Source: Vibrio sinus
GTDB taxonomy: Bacteria > Pseudomonadota > Gammaproteobacteria > Enterobacterales > Vibrionaceae
Reading direction: 5' to 3'
Assembly: GCF_023634645.1 (NCBI RefSeq)
Contig: NZ_JAMKMR010000014.1
Span: forward strand, 1-64,000
DNA: 64,000 nt
This document shows, in pieces, positions 49,052 through 59,100 of the stretch. The notes under the pieces are model-generated. The model saw only the letters and a program-made list of their open reading frames with translations. It was not told the origin of the DNA and made no database searches. Position 1 is the stretch's first letter, and each line of letters starts with the position of its first letter. The translations under genes and the position numbers were made by a program.

Positions 49052-50218
49052 ATGAACCTTAGTTTAAGAAATGCTTACTTAGAAGAATCAGAATCGATCA
49101 GTCAATTGTTATCTCACTATCTCGATATAGAGGTGAAGGTGAGCCGTGATGAGCTAGGCTCTTGGCTTACCACAGTGGCTGAAATAGAAGGCCGTGTTGT
49201 GGCTTTTATGGGGATAGAATTAGACCAAGATGCCACGGTTTCTCAATCCATGTTCTACCTAGATCAAGATTACAGAGACTCTGATGTGGCCGTCAAAGTC
49301 ATCAAAGATATGAAAAGTAAGTTACGGGAGGAAGAAGTCAGAAGCGTGACCTTGTCTGTTCTAGAGCAAGACGTGGCTTTGTTTGCGGCTTGTGGTGCAA
49401 AAGAGCTAACAGATGTTGATTTTGTAAGCACTATTGATACTAAACCAATGCGCATGGTTCATATGGACTTAGTCAGAGCACTACCTAAACATTCTGTCGA
49501 AGACACGTTGGACCAACTTTTTTGTTGTGAAGAAAACATCATCCGTACTAAACCCAAGGTTTTGTTTCTTTATGGCTCTACACGAGAAGGCTCATATAGC
49601 CGCAAATTGGCCAATGAAGCGGCGAAAATAATAGCAGGTTTTGGTGCGGAAACTCGTATTTTTGCGCCCAATGACATTCCATTGGCCGATACAAGTTTGA
49701 CCCAAAGTAAGGATGAAAGTCAGTTACCCAAGTCAGTGATTGAACTAAGAGACGCGGTAAGTTGGTCAGATGCTATGGTTTGGATTTCCCCTGAGATCCA
49801 TGGCGCGATGTCAGCAACGTTTAAGAATTTGATCGATTGGTTACCGTTGACGGTGGACGCAAAGCGTACCTCGCAAGGCAAAGTGGTTGCGCTGATGCAA
49901 ATTTCTGGTGGCTCTCAATCGTTTAACGCTGTAAACCAAATGCGAGTGCTTGGCCGTTGGATGCGCACTTATACCATCCCAAATCAATCTTCTCTTCCGA
50001 CAGCCTACAAGCAGTTTCATGAAGATGGCACGCTAAAAGATACCTCTTATCGAAACCGAGTTATTGATGTGATGGAAGAGCTATTTCGCATGACTTTGTT
50101 GCTTAGAAATGCCTTACCAACTCTACTCAATCGTTGGAGTGAAACTCCACAATATGATGACGATGAGCCTCGCCCTCACATTACTTTCCAAAGTGCAAAG
50201 AGGAGTTTAAGCAAATGA
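49052..50218 (+). CDS. fusion of degenerate GNAT domain and ArsH flavoprotein
   Basis: 388 residues. Residues 1-140 resemble a GNAT acetyltransferase of the ArsN type (VVAFMGIELD ... LFAACGAKEL), but the acetyl-CoA pyrophosphate loop Q/RxxGxG/A is missing (YRDSDVAVKVI instead). Residues 165-388 are ArsH, an NADPH-dependent FMN oxidoreductase. They carry FLYGSTREGSYSRKLANEAA for FMN binding, WISPEIHGAMSATFKNLIDWLPL, and the ArsH hallmark SGGSQSFNAVNQMRVLGRWMR. ArsH oxidises trivalent organoarsenicals in other bacteria. ATG at 49052 with GAGG upstream; the frame also opens at 49034. The stop overlaps the next start. Confidence 0.85.
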   Translation: MNLSLRNAYLEESESISQLLSHYLDIEVKVSRDELGSWLTTVAEIEGRVVAFMGIELDQDATVSQSMFYLDQDYRDSDVAVKVIKDMKSKLREEEVRSVTLSVLEQDVALFAACGAKELTDVDFVSTIDTKPMRMVHMDLVRALPKHSVEDTLDQLFCCEENIIRTKPKVLFLYGSTREGSYSRKLANEAAKIIAGFGAETRIFAPNDIPLADTSLTQSKDESQLPKSVIELRDAVSWSDAMVWISPEIHGAMSATFKNLIDWLPLTVDAKRTSQGKVVALMQISGGSQSFNAVNQMRVLGRWMRTYTIPNQSSLPTAYKQFHEDGTLKDTSYRNRVIDVMEELFRMTLLLRNALPTLLNRWSETPQYDDDEPRPHITFQSAKRSLSK

Positions 50219-50904
50219 TCAACAAAGACATATTTCTCTTAATGGGGCAATCCAATATGGCTGGTAGAGGGCTACAGAGTGAAGTGGAACCTATTGCTGA
50301 TTCAAATATATCAGTGTTGGAAGAGGGGGCTTGGCGCGTGGCTGAAGAGCCTTTGCATCACGACAGCTCAGAGGCGGGAGTGGGGCTGGCAATGAGTTTT
50401 GCCCAGCATTGGCGCTCTTATCACCCTGAAAGTCATGTATCTCTTATTCCTTGTGCGGTGGGTAGTACCAACATTGACGAGTGGCTAGAGGGACCACTTT
50501 ACGATCAAGCTTTGAACTGCGCCAAGTTATCAAAATCAAACGGAACGTTGCGTGGAGTGCTGTGGCACCAAGGAGAAAGTAATAGCGGCACGTTGGAGAA
50601 AGCCGAAGGGTATGCAGATAAGCTCGCTTTTCTGATCAATAAGTTAAGAAGAGATTTAGAGATTCCCAACTTAGCCTTTATTGCTGGAGAGCTCCCTCAA
50701 TTTTTGAAGCAGCCAAATAGGTTTCAATATGCCGATCGTGTCAACTTGGCTTTGGCTTCTTTAGTCGGTAAAGTGCCGGGTTATCAACTTGCAAGCTCTG
50801 AAGGCCTAACGGCCAATGCCGATAATGTGCATTTTAATGCTCAATCTTTACGTGAGTTGGGGGCTCGGTATTTTCAAGCCTATTTAGGGGCTAAAGATGA
50901 TTAG
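50215..50904 (+). CDS. SASA-domain (sialate O-acetylesterase-like) esterase
   Basis: 229-residue SGNH-like esterase. FLLMGQSNMAGRG (about residues 7-19) has the nucleophile Ser, GVLWHQGESN has the conserved block III, and VHFNAQSLRELG has the catalytic His. It matches carbohydrate esterase/SASA proteins that remove O-acetyl groups. There is no signal peptide, so it acts in the cytoplasm. ATGA overlap with the ArsH fusion and an 8-nt overlap with the next gene indicate one coupled operon. Substrate unknown. Confidence 0.82.
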   Translation: MINKDIFLLMGQSNMAGRGLQSEVEPIADSNISVLEEGAWRVAEEPLHHDSSEAGVGLAMSFAQHWRSYHPESHVSLIPCAVGSTNIDEWLEGPLYDQALNCAKLSKSNGTLRGVLWHQGESNSGTLEKAEGYADKLAFLINKLRRDLEIPNLAFIAGELPQFLKQPNRFQYADRVNLALASLVGKVPGYQLASSEGLTANADNVHFNAQSLRELGARYFQAYLGAKDD

Positions 50905-52054
50905 TCGGCGTCATCTACTGGTGCTAAATTTAGGACAGCTGGTGTTGCCAGCTATCCTATTTTACGCTTGGCCCATCGTCTATGGCACCGTTTCAGTCAC
51001 TACCATTGATGGGCGATTGGCGAACGATTACCAGTGGTCGTTGATTGCGTTGCTACTTTCGTGGGGAATAGGTTCGGTTCTTTCTGGTTGGATATTTAAC
51101 CGAGTGGGGACTCGGTTCGGTAGTGGGGTTGGGTTTGCCCTTTCGTTTATTGCTTTTCTGCTACTTGGCGAGTTTTACCGTGGCAACATGCTCATTTTGA
51201 TAAGCATCATTGTTGGGTTCAGTTTATCTTTTCTGTTTATGGATCCCGTCATTGCTAGATTTAAAGAAGTAGGCTACGACGAAAAAGGATTTAACAAACA
51301 AGTGATTGGTCTTACCTTGGTCAGTGGATTTGCCAGCACATTTTCTTATCTTGTACTGGCTCCTGTGTATAGTAAATTTGCGTGGCTTGAGTCTAATGTC
51401 ATTATTATCGCATTGTTATTACTGTTCTTTATTGGCTATATGACTGCCTTAAGGAAAAGTGCCACTCACAGTACCAACGTGTTGCAAGAAAAGCCCAACT
51501 ACAAAAGCTTGTTTAGTCGATGTGCGCTTTGGATGACGCTGATATTTTCTTCACAAGGGATAATACAGACTCTAGTATTCTTTGAAATATTCACATCGCT
51601 GAATCGCCCGGGAGAGCATCTAGACTATATTTTGTTTTCATTTGCTATCATTGGTGTTGCGCAAGTGGTTGGTAGATTATTTATCATATTGTGGAAAGGC
51701 ATGTCTGGGGTCAGTATGACCTTGCTATCTTCAGTACTGATGCTTGTTGGTGCTTTGGCATTATTCTACGCCCTTTATGTGAATATTTACCTTATGCCAT
51801 TGTTCTCACTGTTTTTTGGGGCGGGATTAGGCATTTCAACCATCGCTAAACCTGTATTAATTAATGAAGTATTCAAAGCATCCTTTTCTTTTTTCAACGG
51901 CTTTTACTCTGGTGTATTGAATTTTTCTCGGGCGTTAATACCGCTTGCCATCGGTGTTGGTTTGTTGGCGTCGAGCCAGTTGTATATTGTTACTCTCCTC
52001 GTATGCTTCACTTTGGTTGCATTGATATCGTCTTTAATCATTGAGTTTTCTTAG
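50897..52054 (+). CDS. major facilitator superfamily transporter
   Basis: 385-residue protein with about 12 membrane helices (for example LVLNLGQLVLPAILFYAWPIVYG and LFFGAGLGISTIAKPVLI) and an MFS loop 2-3 motif variant FNRVGTRFGSG. It overlaps the esterase gene by 8 nt and ends the ArsR-controlled operon. It most likely exports the product of the ArsH or esterase reaction. Not obviously ArsJ, ArsK or ArsP by sequence reading. Confidence 0.85.
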   Translation: MISRRHLLVLNLGQLVLPAILFYAWPIVYGTVSVTTIDGRLANDYQWSLIALLLSWGIGSVLSGWIFNRVGTRFGSGVGFALSFIAFLLLGEFYRGNMLILISIIVGFSLSFLFMDPVIARFKEVGYDEKGFNKQVIGLTLVSGFASTFSYLVLAPVYSKFAWLESNVIIIALLLLFFIGYMTALRKSATHSTNVLQEKPNYKSLFSRCALWMTLIFSSQGIIQTLVFFEIFTSLNRPGEHLDYILFSFAIIGVAQVVGRLFIILWKGMSGVSMTLLSSVLMLVGALALFYALYVNIYLMPLFSLFFGAGLGISTIAKPVLINEVFKASFSFFNGFYSGVLNFSRALIPLAIGVGLLASSQLYIVTLLVCFTLVALISSLIIEFS

Positions 52055-52162
52055 CATGGGACTAAATCAGTATTGATGAAGTTAAATAAGGAGAGTTTAA
52101 CTAAGTATCGTATTATTTTTCGACAAATGATATGGATTAATCAAATTTGTTGGATACCAAAT

Positions 52163-52780
52163 ATGAAGCCAATAGTCAGCCGTATTTTTTATCTTCCCCT
52201 ATTTTTGTTTGTTTTTTATGCAAATCAAAGCCTATCTTCAAACCCACGCCCAACTGTGGGCGTGGCGAGTATAAAGGTAGATGATTTAATCGCGTTAAGC
52301 CATGCAATGGGAAAGGAGGTAAAGAAGGAGGAAACCTGTGTTTCCGAAGAAAAAAATTCTCCTGAGTCTGGAGAAACACTCTACCTATTGGATGAAAAAT
52401 GTGATTTTACCAATTACGTGGTCTATTCCATTTCAACACTATGTCAAAACCTTGATAAGGCGAGCCTTACTCATATTTACACCAACGGAATAGTGCAGGC
52501 TCAGTTCACACAAGGCCCAAAAGCCTGTGAGTTAATTGGTGGAAATGAACGCCAGCCAAAAAAAGATAACAGGCTTTATCAAATTCAGTTTTATGCAGGT
52601 CGAAATCCAAGACTGACAAAACAATATCAGTGCCTGCCTTATGACATACAGATTGAAACAGATGCAGACTATTTCTACATCAGAAGCGATGCCATGGAGT
52701 TAGAAATGGCGAAAATTGCACTGCAACAATCCGAGAGCTGTTCTTTGTCGAGTTGGATACGACCTCATGCCGCCCAATAG
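52163..52780 (+). CDS. exported hypothetical protein rich in cysteine
   Basis: About 205 residues from the ATG at 52163, with a signal peptide (MKPIVSRIFYLPLFLFVFYANQSLS, cleavage after about residue 25). The mature part has six cysteines (EETCVSE, DEKCDF, STLCQN, KACELIG, YQCLPY, SESCSLS), which could form three disulfides. No family recognised. A longer frame opens at 52073, 18 nt after the MFS gene. It might belong to that operon, but the signal peptide fits the shorter start. Confidence 0.6.
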   Translation: MKPIVSRIFYLPLFLFVFYANQSLSSNPRPTVGVASIKVDDLIALSHAMGKEVKKEETCVSEEKNSPESGETLYLLDEKCDFTNYVVYSISTLCQNLDKASLTHIYTNGIVQAQFTQGPKACELIGGNERQPKKDNRLYQIQFYAGRNPRLTKQYQCLPYDIQIETDADYFYIRSDAMELEMAKIALQQSESCSLSSWIRPHAAQ

Positions 52781-53112
52781 GATAGATTGACTGCTCGAAA
52801 TAGACGTCGTCTATGGCAAAAGTATTGTTTAGTTTTATCTCTGTAGGACGCTTTGCACCTAAACATATTTTTGTTAGGTGAGTCCATTCGGTTCGCATTA
52901 AATGTTCGTATTTTGTACGAATGTTCCCGTTAAGAAACATGATTCAACCTTAATGATGTTATTTATCTTATTGATATTAAATCGTAAATATTATTATTGG
53001 TGTTCTATGGTTTTTGGCCCCCTATTCATTTTCTGTACTGCGTATATCATGGCGCTTTTTTGAGGGAACAAGATCGCAGTAACTCTATTGCCCCCGGTAG
53101 TTTTAAATAACC
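52781..53112. other. intergenic region before the giant Ig-repeat lipoprotein
   Basis: 332-nt gap. It holds a short palindrome ATAGAC-GTC-GTCTAT near 52801, a hairpin CACCTAA / TTAGGTG (52856-52880) and a dyad TTCGTA-N5-TACGAA at 52905-52921, then AT-rich DNA. No gene with a convincing start was found. Confidence 0.5.
52905..52921. promoter_or_regulatory. dyad TTCGTA-N5-TACGAA
   Basis: Six-bp inverted repeat about 270-290 nt upstream of the Ig-repeat lipoprotein. The CGTA/TACG core resembles the ArsR operators at 48996 and 49020, with a T in place of A at the edge. Its regulator is not known. Confidence 0.4.
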
Positions 53113-53190
53113 GTGTACTCGAGTTCAGCGATCGTTTTATACCTCCGCAGGTTCTATCCAATGAGATGGAAAATTGTAACTGTTAGCTGT

Positions 53191-56100
53191 ATGAAAATGA
53201 TGAACAAGAGAAAACCACGTAACTATTTATATTACTTAAGACATGCTCTTTTTAGTATGTTGGTCGCGTTACTCAGTGGCTGTGGGGGAGATGATAGTCC
53301 TCCAGCGTCGTCTGGTGACAATGATGGCAATCGTCAGGGAGATTTGGTACTACAGGCGTTACATCTAGAAACCACACATGACATTATTCCTCAAGGTTTG
53401 ACTACACCTCTTCGCGCTGTAGCTGTATATGAAGGCGGTTACGTTAAGGATGTGACCGATGACTCGTCATGGTCTTCTTCTGATGAGTCTGTGTTATCAG
53501 TTAAAGATGGGAGCATCACTGCCAATCACGTTGGAGAGGCGGAAGTGACCGTTGCCTTCGAAGGTATTTCATCTATGCATCCGATGAAGGTTGTAGATGG
53601 AGAAGTCGTGCAGGTGTCCATTTCGCCACAATTCCAAGAATTTCCAGCAGGTTATCAAACCATTTACCAAGCTGAATTGGAATATTTAATTGATGGGGTT
53701 CAGTTTTCTTATCCAGTTTCTGATGGTGTGCAATGGTCAGTGAGCGATACAAATATTGCAACGATAGATCAGCAAGGTGTTCTTGATGCAAAAACGTCAG
53801 GAGACGTTGACGTTAGTGTATCATTTATATCTCCAGCCCCTGTTTTGAAAAAGAATTCAAGCTCCCAACTTTTGACTAGCGCAAAGTTAAAGGTGATCGA
53901 ACTTGTTCAAGTTATGGATATCGAGATAACAGGGGGTGATGATCAAAGCGTGCCGATAAATGGAGTTCTTCCATTGACAGCTATGGCTAGTGTTAAAGAT
54001 TCCCAAAACCAGATAACGCAATTGGATGTCACAGATCTTGCTGTTTGGACATCATCTGATACTAGCAAGGTAACTGTGGACCCATATGGTCAAGTAATGG
54101 GAATCCTGCAAACTCAAGGTTCACCTGTACCAGTCACGGCGGAGCTTAGTGTTGGATCCGATAAAGCTTCAGATAGTGTAGCCATTAACGTTACTGACAA
54201 AACTTTACAGAATATTGTAATCCTACCTAGTACTGTTGGCACGCATGTCGGTGAGCGAACACAGCTGAAAGCTCAGGGTTTTTATGACAATGGTACGGTA
54301 GAAGATCTGACTGATCAGGTTCAGTGGTCGAGCAGTGATGATAAGATTGTTAGTGTTGATAATTTAAATAGCAAGGGTCAAATCAGCGCATTAGCGGAAG
54401 GTCAGGGCATTGTTATCGAAGCACTCGATTCGGCCGGTAGTCAGCTTGTCGGCACAGCTACCATTGTTGTTGACGGTTTTCTTGGACAAATTCAATCTAT
54501 TGAGATTACACCCAAATCTGCCAGTGCCCATATAGGTGATACGTTACGTTATCAGGCGATTGCCACGTTGGATGATGGCCAACAATCAGATATAACAAGT
54601 CTAGTAGATTGGCAGGTTGCTGGAGACAGTAACGTTATAATTGGAAGTGGAAATGCTCAAGCTGGAGAGCTGCAGATATTGACGGGAGTGAGTGCTTCAT
54701 CGGTAACCGTATCGGCAAGTTTTTCGACTTATTCAGACTCCACAACGTTAGCTATTAATCCAGCAGTGCTTCAACAGGTGTTAGTTAAACCAATGGCAGT
54801 ACGCACACCAGTGGGTGGTAGTCATACATTCTTAGCAAAAGGGTTGTTGAGTGATGGGTCGATCGTTGCTCTAGCGAATGTCAACTGGAATTCAAATGCA
54901 ACTGGGATCGTCTCAGTTGATCCTACTAGCGGAGTTGCTACTGCTCTTGCCTTAGGCAGAGCTCGTATATCCGTTGAGGCGACGTTGAATGGTGTAACAA
55001 AAACGTCGGTGATACCTGCCATTTACGAAGTGGAAGGGACCTTGGGTGATGCAACCTCATTGTCACTTCAGTCTGATTTAGCGACTGTGCCTCTAGGTGG
55101 ATTAGTGCAATTTACCTCTGAAGCGACGATGACCGATAACGATGTGTACGACGTGACCGCACAAGCGTCATTGGTTATTACGCCACCAGGCAGGCTTGTC
55201 GAGGTTAATGGTGTATCGGGATTATATCGTGCTATCGGTACTGGGGATGTATCTGTTACATCATCTCTCAATAGTTTAATTTCACAACCTGTCCAGATAA
55301 AAGTAGAGAGTGCTGAACTGAAGCGAGTTCGCCTGTCTCCTAGTTCTCAAATGTTACCAGTAGGCAGTAGTATGACTTTGTCAATATTCGGTGTTTATGG
55401 AGATGGGCAAGAAGTTCAGATGTCAAATGCGGATTTTAGCTGGGTCAGTGATTCTAGTAGCGTAATGGTGTCGAGTACTGGTCAAATTACAGCGGTGAAC
55501 TCAAATAGTGCGGGAGCAACGATCACCGCAATCAATTTATATGACACGAGTTTAGTAGCCTCTGCGCAAGTTTATGTTCCTACACAAACTGTGAAAGCCA
55601 TTGATGTTCTGCCTGGAAATGTAAGCTTGGTTAAAGGAGAGCGAAAAGCACTACAAGCGTTAGCAACGCTGGATGGTGGTCAACAGATCGATGTAACGTC
55701 CGTAGTGAGCTGGAGCAGTGACAAGCCTTCAGATGTTTCTGTGGTGTTGCCAGGTCTTATCCAAGGTGAAGAGGTGACAACCGGTGTTGATGTTTATGCT
55801 GAGCTCACAACCGCAAATGGAAATATCGAGGGGCGTTCTTCAGTTGAAGTGACCGATGCTAAATTAGAGCGTATCCTTGTATCACCTATGTCTCGCACCG
55901 TGAGTTTGGGTGAAGCGTTGCAATACACAGCAACGGGCTACTATTCGGATAAAAGCCAAGCTAATTTAACGGCTCAAGCAAGCTGGGTAACGGATGATAG
56001 CTCTTTAGCCAGTATTAACACTGATGGTTTACTTGTTGGTTTGGCTCCAGGACAGACTAAAGTAACCGCTACATTCTCAGGGGTTGATTCAGTACCAGCT

Positions 56101-59100
56101 CCAGTAATGATACAAAGCGGAAGCTCAGATATTGTTACCGTAACTAAGGTTGATATCATTGAGCCTGGGCTGGATTTACCAATTAATACAGAATACTCAC
56201 TTAGCGTCAATGTAACATACATTGACTCACAGGGGCGGACTCGTAATACGAATTTACCATCGCTATTAAGTTGGTCTACTAGTGACTTGTCTAAAGTTGT
56301 TGTGTCAGACAACGGTACTGTTGAAGGGGTTGCACTCGATTCATTGGGGCAGGTTGTCACTGCTTCTTTTGGCGGTCAAAGTGACAGCTTAACTGTCACC
56401 GTGAATGGCAAATCTCTAGACCGTATAGAGGTACTACCGTCATCGTCTGATATCCCTTTAGTAGGCCTAAGCCAGCAAATGCAAGCGATAGGTCATTACG
56501 ACAATGGAAGTACGCTTGATCTTACAAGCCAGGTTGCCTGGACAGATGACGATACAACGGATAGCGTAGTAACTTTAAGCGATAAAGGGATAGTAACTGC
56601 AGTGGCTGATGGTGGCCCTGTGATGGTGACTGCATCGTACGGACTGCAGGGAAACAGTGCGTCATTAACGGTAGGTCAGACCCCAATGGATGTGATGTCC
56701 ATTGATGTGGTGCCAGCAGATTTAGATTTAGTTAATGGTGCAACTCAGCGTTATCAAGCATTGGCGAACATGGATAATGGAGCGAGCTTAGATGTTACTA
56801 GCATGGTGGACTGGCAAGTTAGTCAGGATACTGGAGGTAACACCGTTGCAACCATTTTCAGCCATGGTACACAAGCAGGTGAGCTTTTAACTCAGAAAGT
56901 AAGCTCGAGTACGGTTAATGTAACGGCTCAACTAGGTGGGGTTTCAGGCGTCGGTACTTTAGACGTTACGGACGAAATATTGGAGCGAGTGGCATTGTCT
57001 CCTGGACTTAGCCGACTAGGTGTTGGTGCGCAGAAGAGCTACATTGCAACCGGATATTTTTCAGATGGAACGCAAAGTGATATCACTGGAAGCACTACAT
57101 TTGGCAGTAATTCTGCCGCAGTGACAGTCAATGGGGACACTATCACAGGGGTAGCGAAAGGTGATGCCACCATTACTAGTACAACGACAGTAGGCAGTCA
57201 AATGGTTACAAGCAAAGCATATGTGACTGTTGAAGAAGTACCATTGACGGTTCAGAGCTTGAGAGTGGAGCCGTCAACATTAAGTTTACCGGTTACAGAC
57301 ATGCAGCGCGTGAGTGTGATTGCAACGTTATCTGATACATCAGAAACGAACGTAACAAGCATGATTGCTCCAAGTAGTTGGCAATCAACAAGCTCAACGG
57401 TGGCCTATAAATCTACATCAGATACCGATACGATAGTGGCAGGCACTGCTACGGGTACTGCGACACTTACTGTACCTTACTTAGGAAAAACGGCAACACT
57501 GACTGTGACGACGACGAATGCAACGTTAGACTCGATAACCCTGACGCCAGCCTCTCAAACCTTACCACTTGGGACAAGCAGTTCTGCATATCAGGTGACC
57601 GGCCACTACAATGATGGCAGCACTGCTACTTTGGATAACACCAGTCTCGACTGGGTTTCAACCAACCCGGAAGTGACAGTGGTAGATGGTATTGTCAGTG
57701 TCAGTAACTCTGCGGCTCCAAATACACCCGTGACAATAACGGTGACCGAGCCGAATTCTCAAGTATCTGGTCGCGCCATTGTTCATGTGTTAGATGCCAC
57801 TGTGAGCAGCTTACGGATTATTCCTGCAGGGCCCTTGACACTAAAAGTGGGTGAATCACACCAGCTTGAAGCTGAACTGGAACTGTCCGATGGTACGATA
57901 TTAAACGCGACGAGTATGGTGGAGTGGGGACATGATCCTTTTGTTAGTGTTGATGAGACTGGCTTGCTAACAGCAATTGCGACTTCGCACCTCGATGCCG
58001 CAGTAACAGCTAAGCTAGGAAGTACATGGGGAGATTTACCATTAGTTGTGTCAGTGGTTGCGAATACAGATCTAAAGCACATCGTTATTTCACCAACTCA
58101 GTCCACTGTTGGGGCGGGCTTAACTCAGCAATATACTGCTACGGGTCACTATATGGATAAATCGACTCTTAATATCACCGATAGTGTTGCATGGAGTAGC
58201 GGTGATTCCAGTGTCGCGACTATAGCTTCTGACGGCGTAGTTACAGGTATCGCATCTGGAACAACTAGTATCATGGCGACTCATGCTAGTGGAGTACCTG
58301 TCACACCAGCACAAGTGATGGTAGAAGATCAGATTGATTGGAATACGTTTACGCTTGATGACATTACAGTAACACAAGGAGCTTATACGCGAGCAAAAGC
58401 AAGCGTGGAAACGTTCTCGGGTAAGCTCCTAGACGTGTCCACGAGCCTGTCTAATATATCATTCGACAATGGATACGGGCTATATTTAAAAAATGGCGTG
58501 ATACAAGGAGTGACAGCTGGAAGCGATTATGCGACGGCAGTGATTGGGAGCCACCAATCTAACAAGGCGAATGTGGCAGTGAATGCAATGACTCCAGTGG
58601 TAGAGCGATTGGAATTAACGCCAGATGGACAGGTAATTACCCAAAACTCTGCTAGCTTAACCCCATACAGAGTGTATGCATATTATAACTCGGATCCTGA
58701 CATTGCAGTTGATGTCACGAATGATCCTGAGACAATTTTAAGTGTAGATGGCTCTTTCATTACGAATGTTGACAAAGCGACCGGAATAGCAACCGCTGGA
58801 AGTCGTGTTTCAGGAAGCGGACAAACTGGGTGGGTCAAAGCAGAATATGGTGGATTTACGTCTTATGTTCAAGCCCATGTGTGGTCTCAAGCAGCTCCAA
58901 TTGATATATGTAACACCAACGGGAATAATGCAATAGAGATTGATGGCGGTTATAAAGTTGCTTGTCCAGCAACAAAATCACAGCTAGATATGGCTTCAAT
59001 CAATCCTAACGGAGAAGACATAGAGTTTGGTAATGCCATATATCCAGTTGCTAGAGCAACTGAGGGAGATGATTTGGCTCAGCTGTTTAATCAGTATTGT

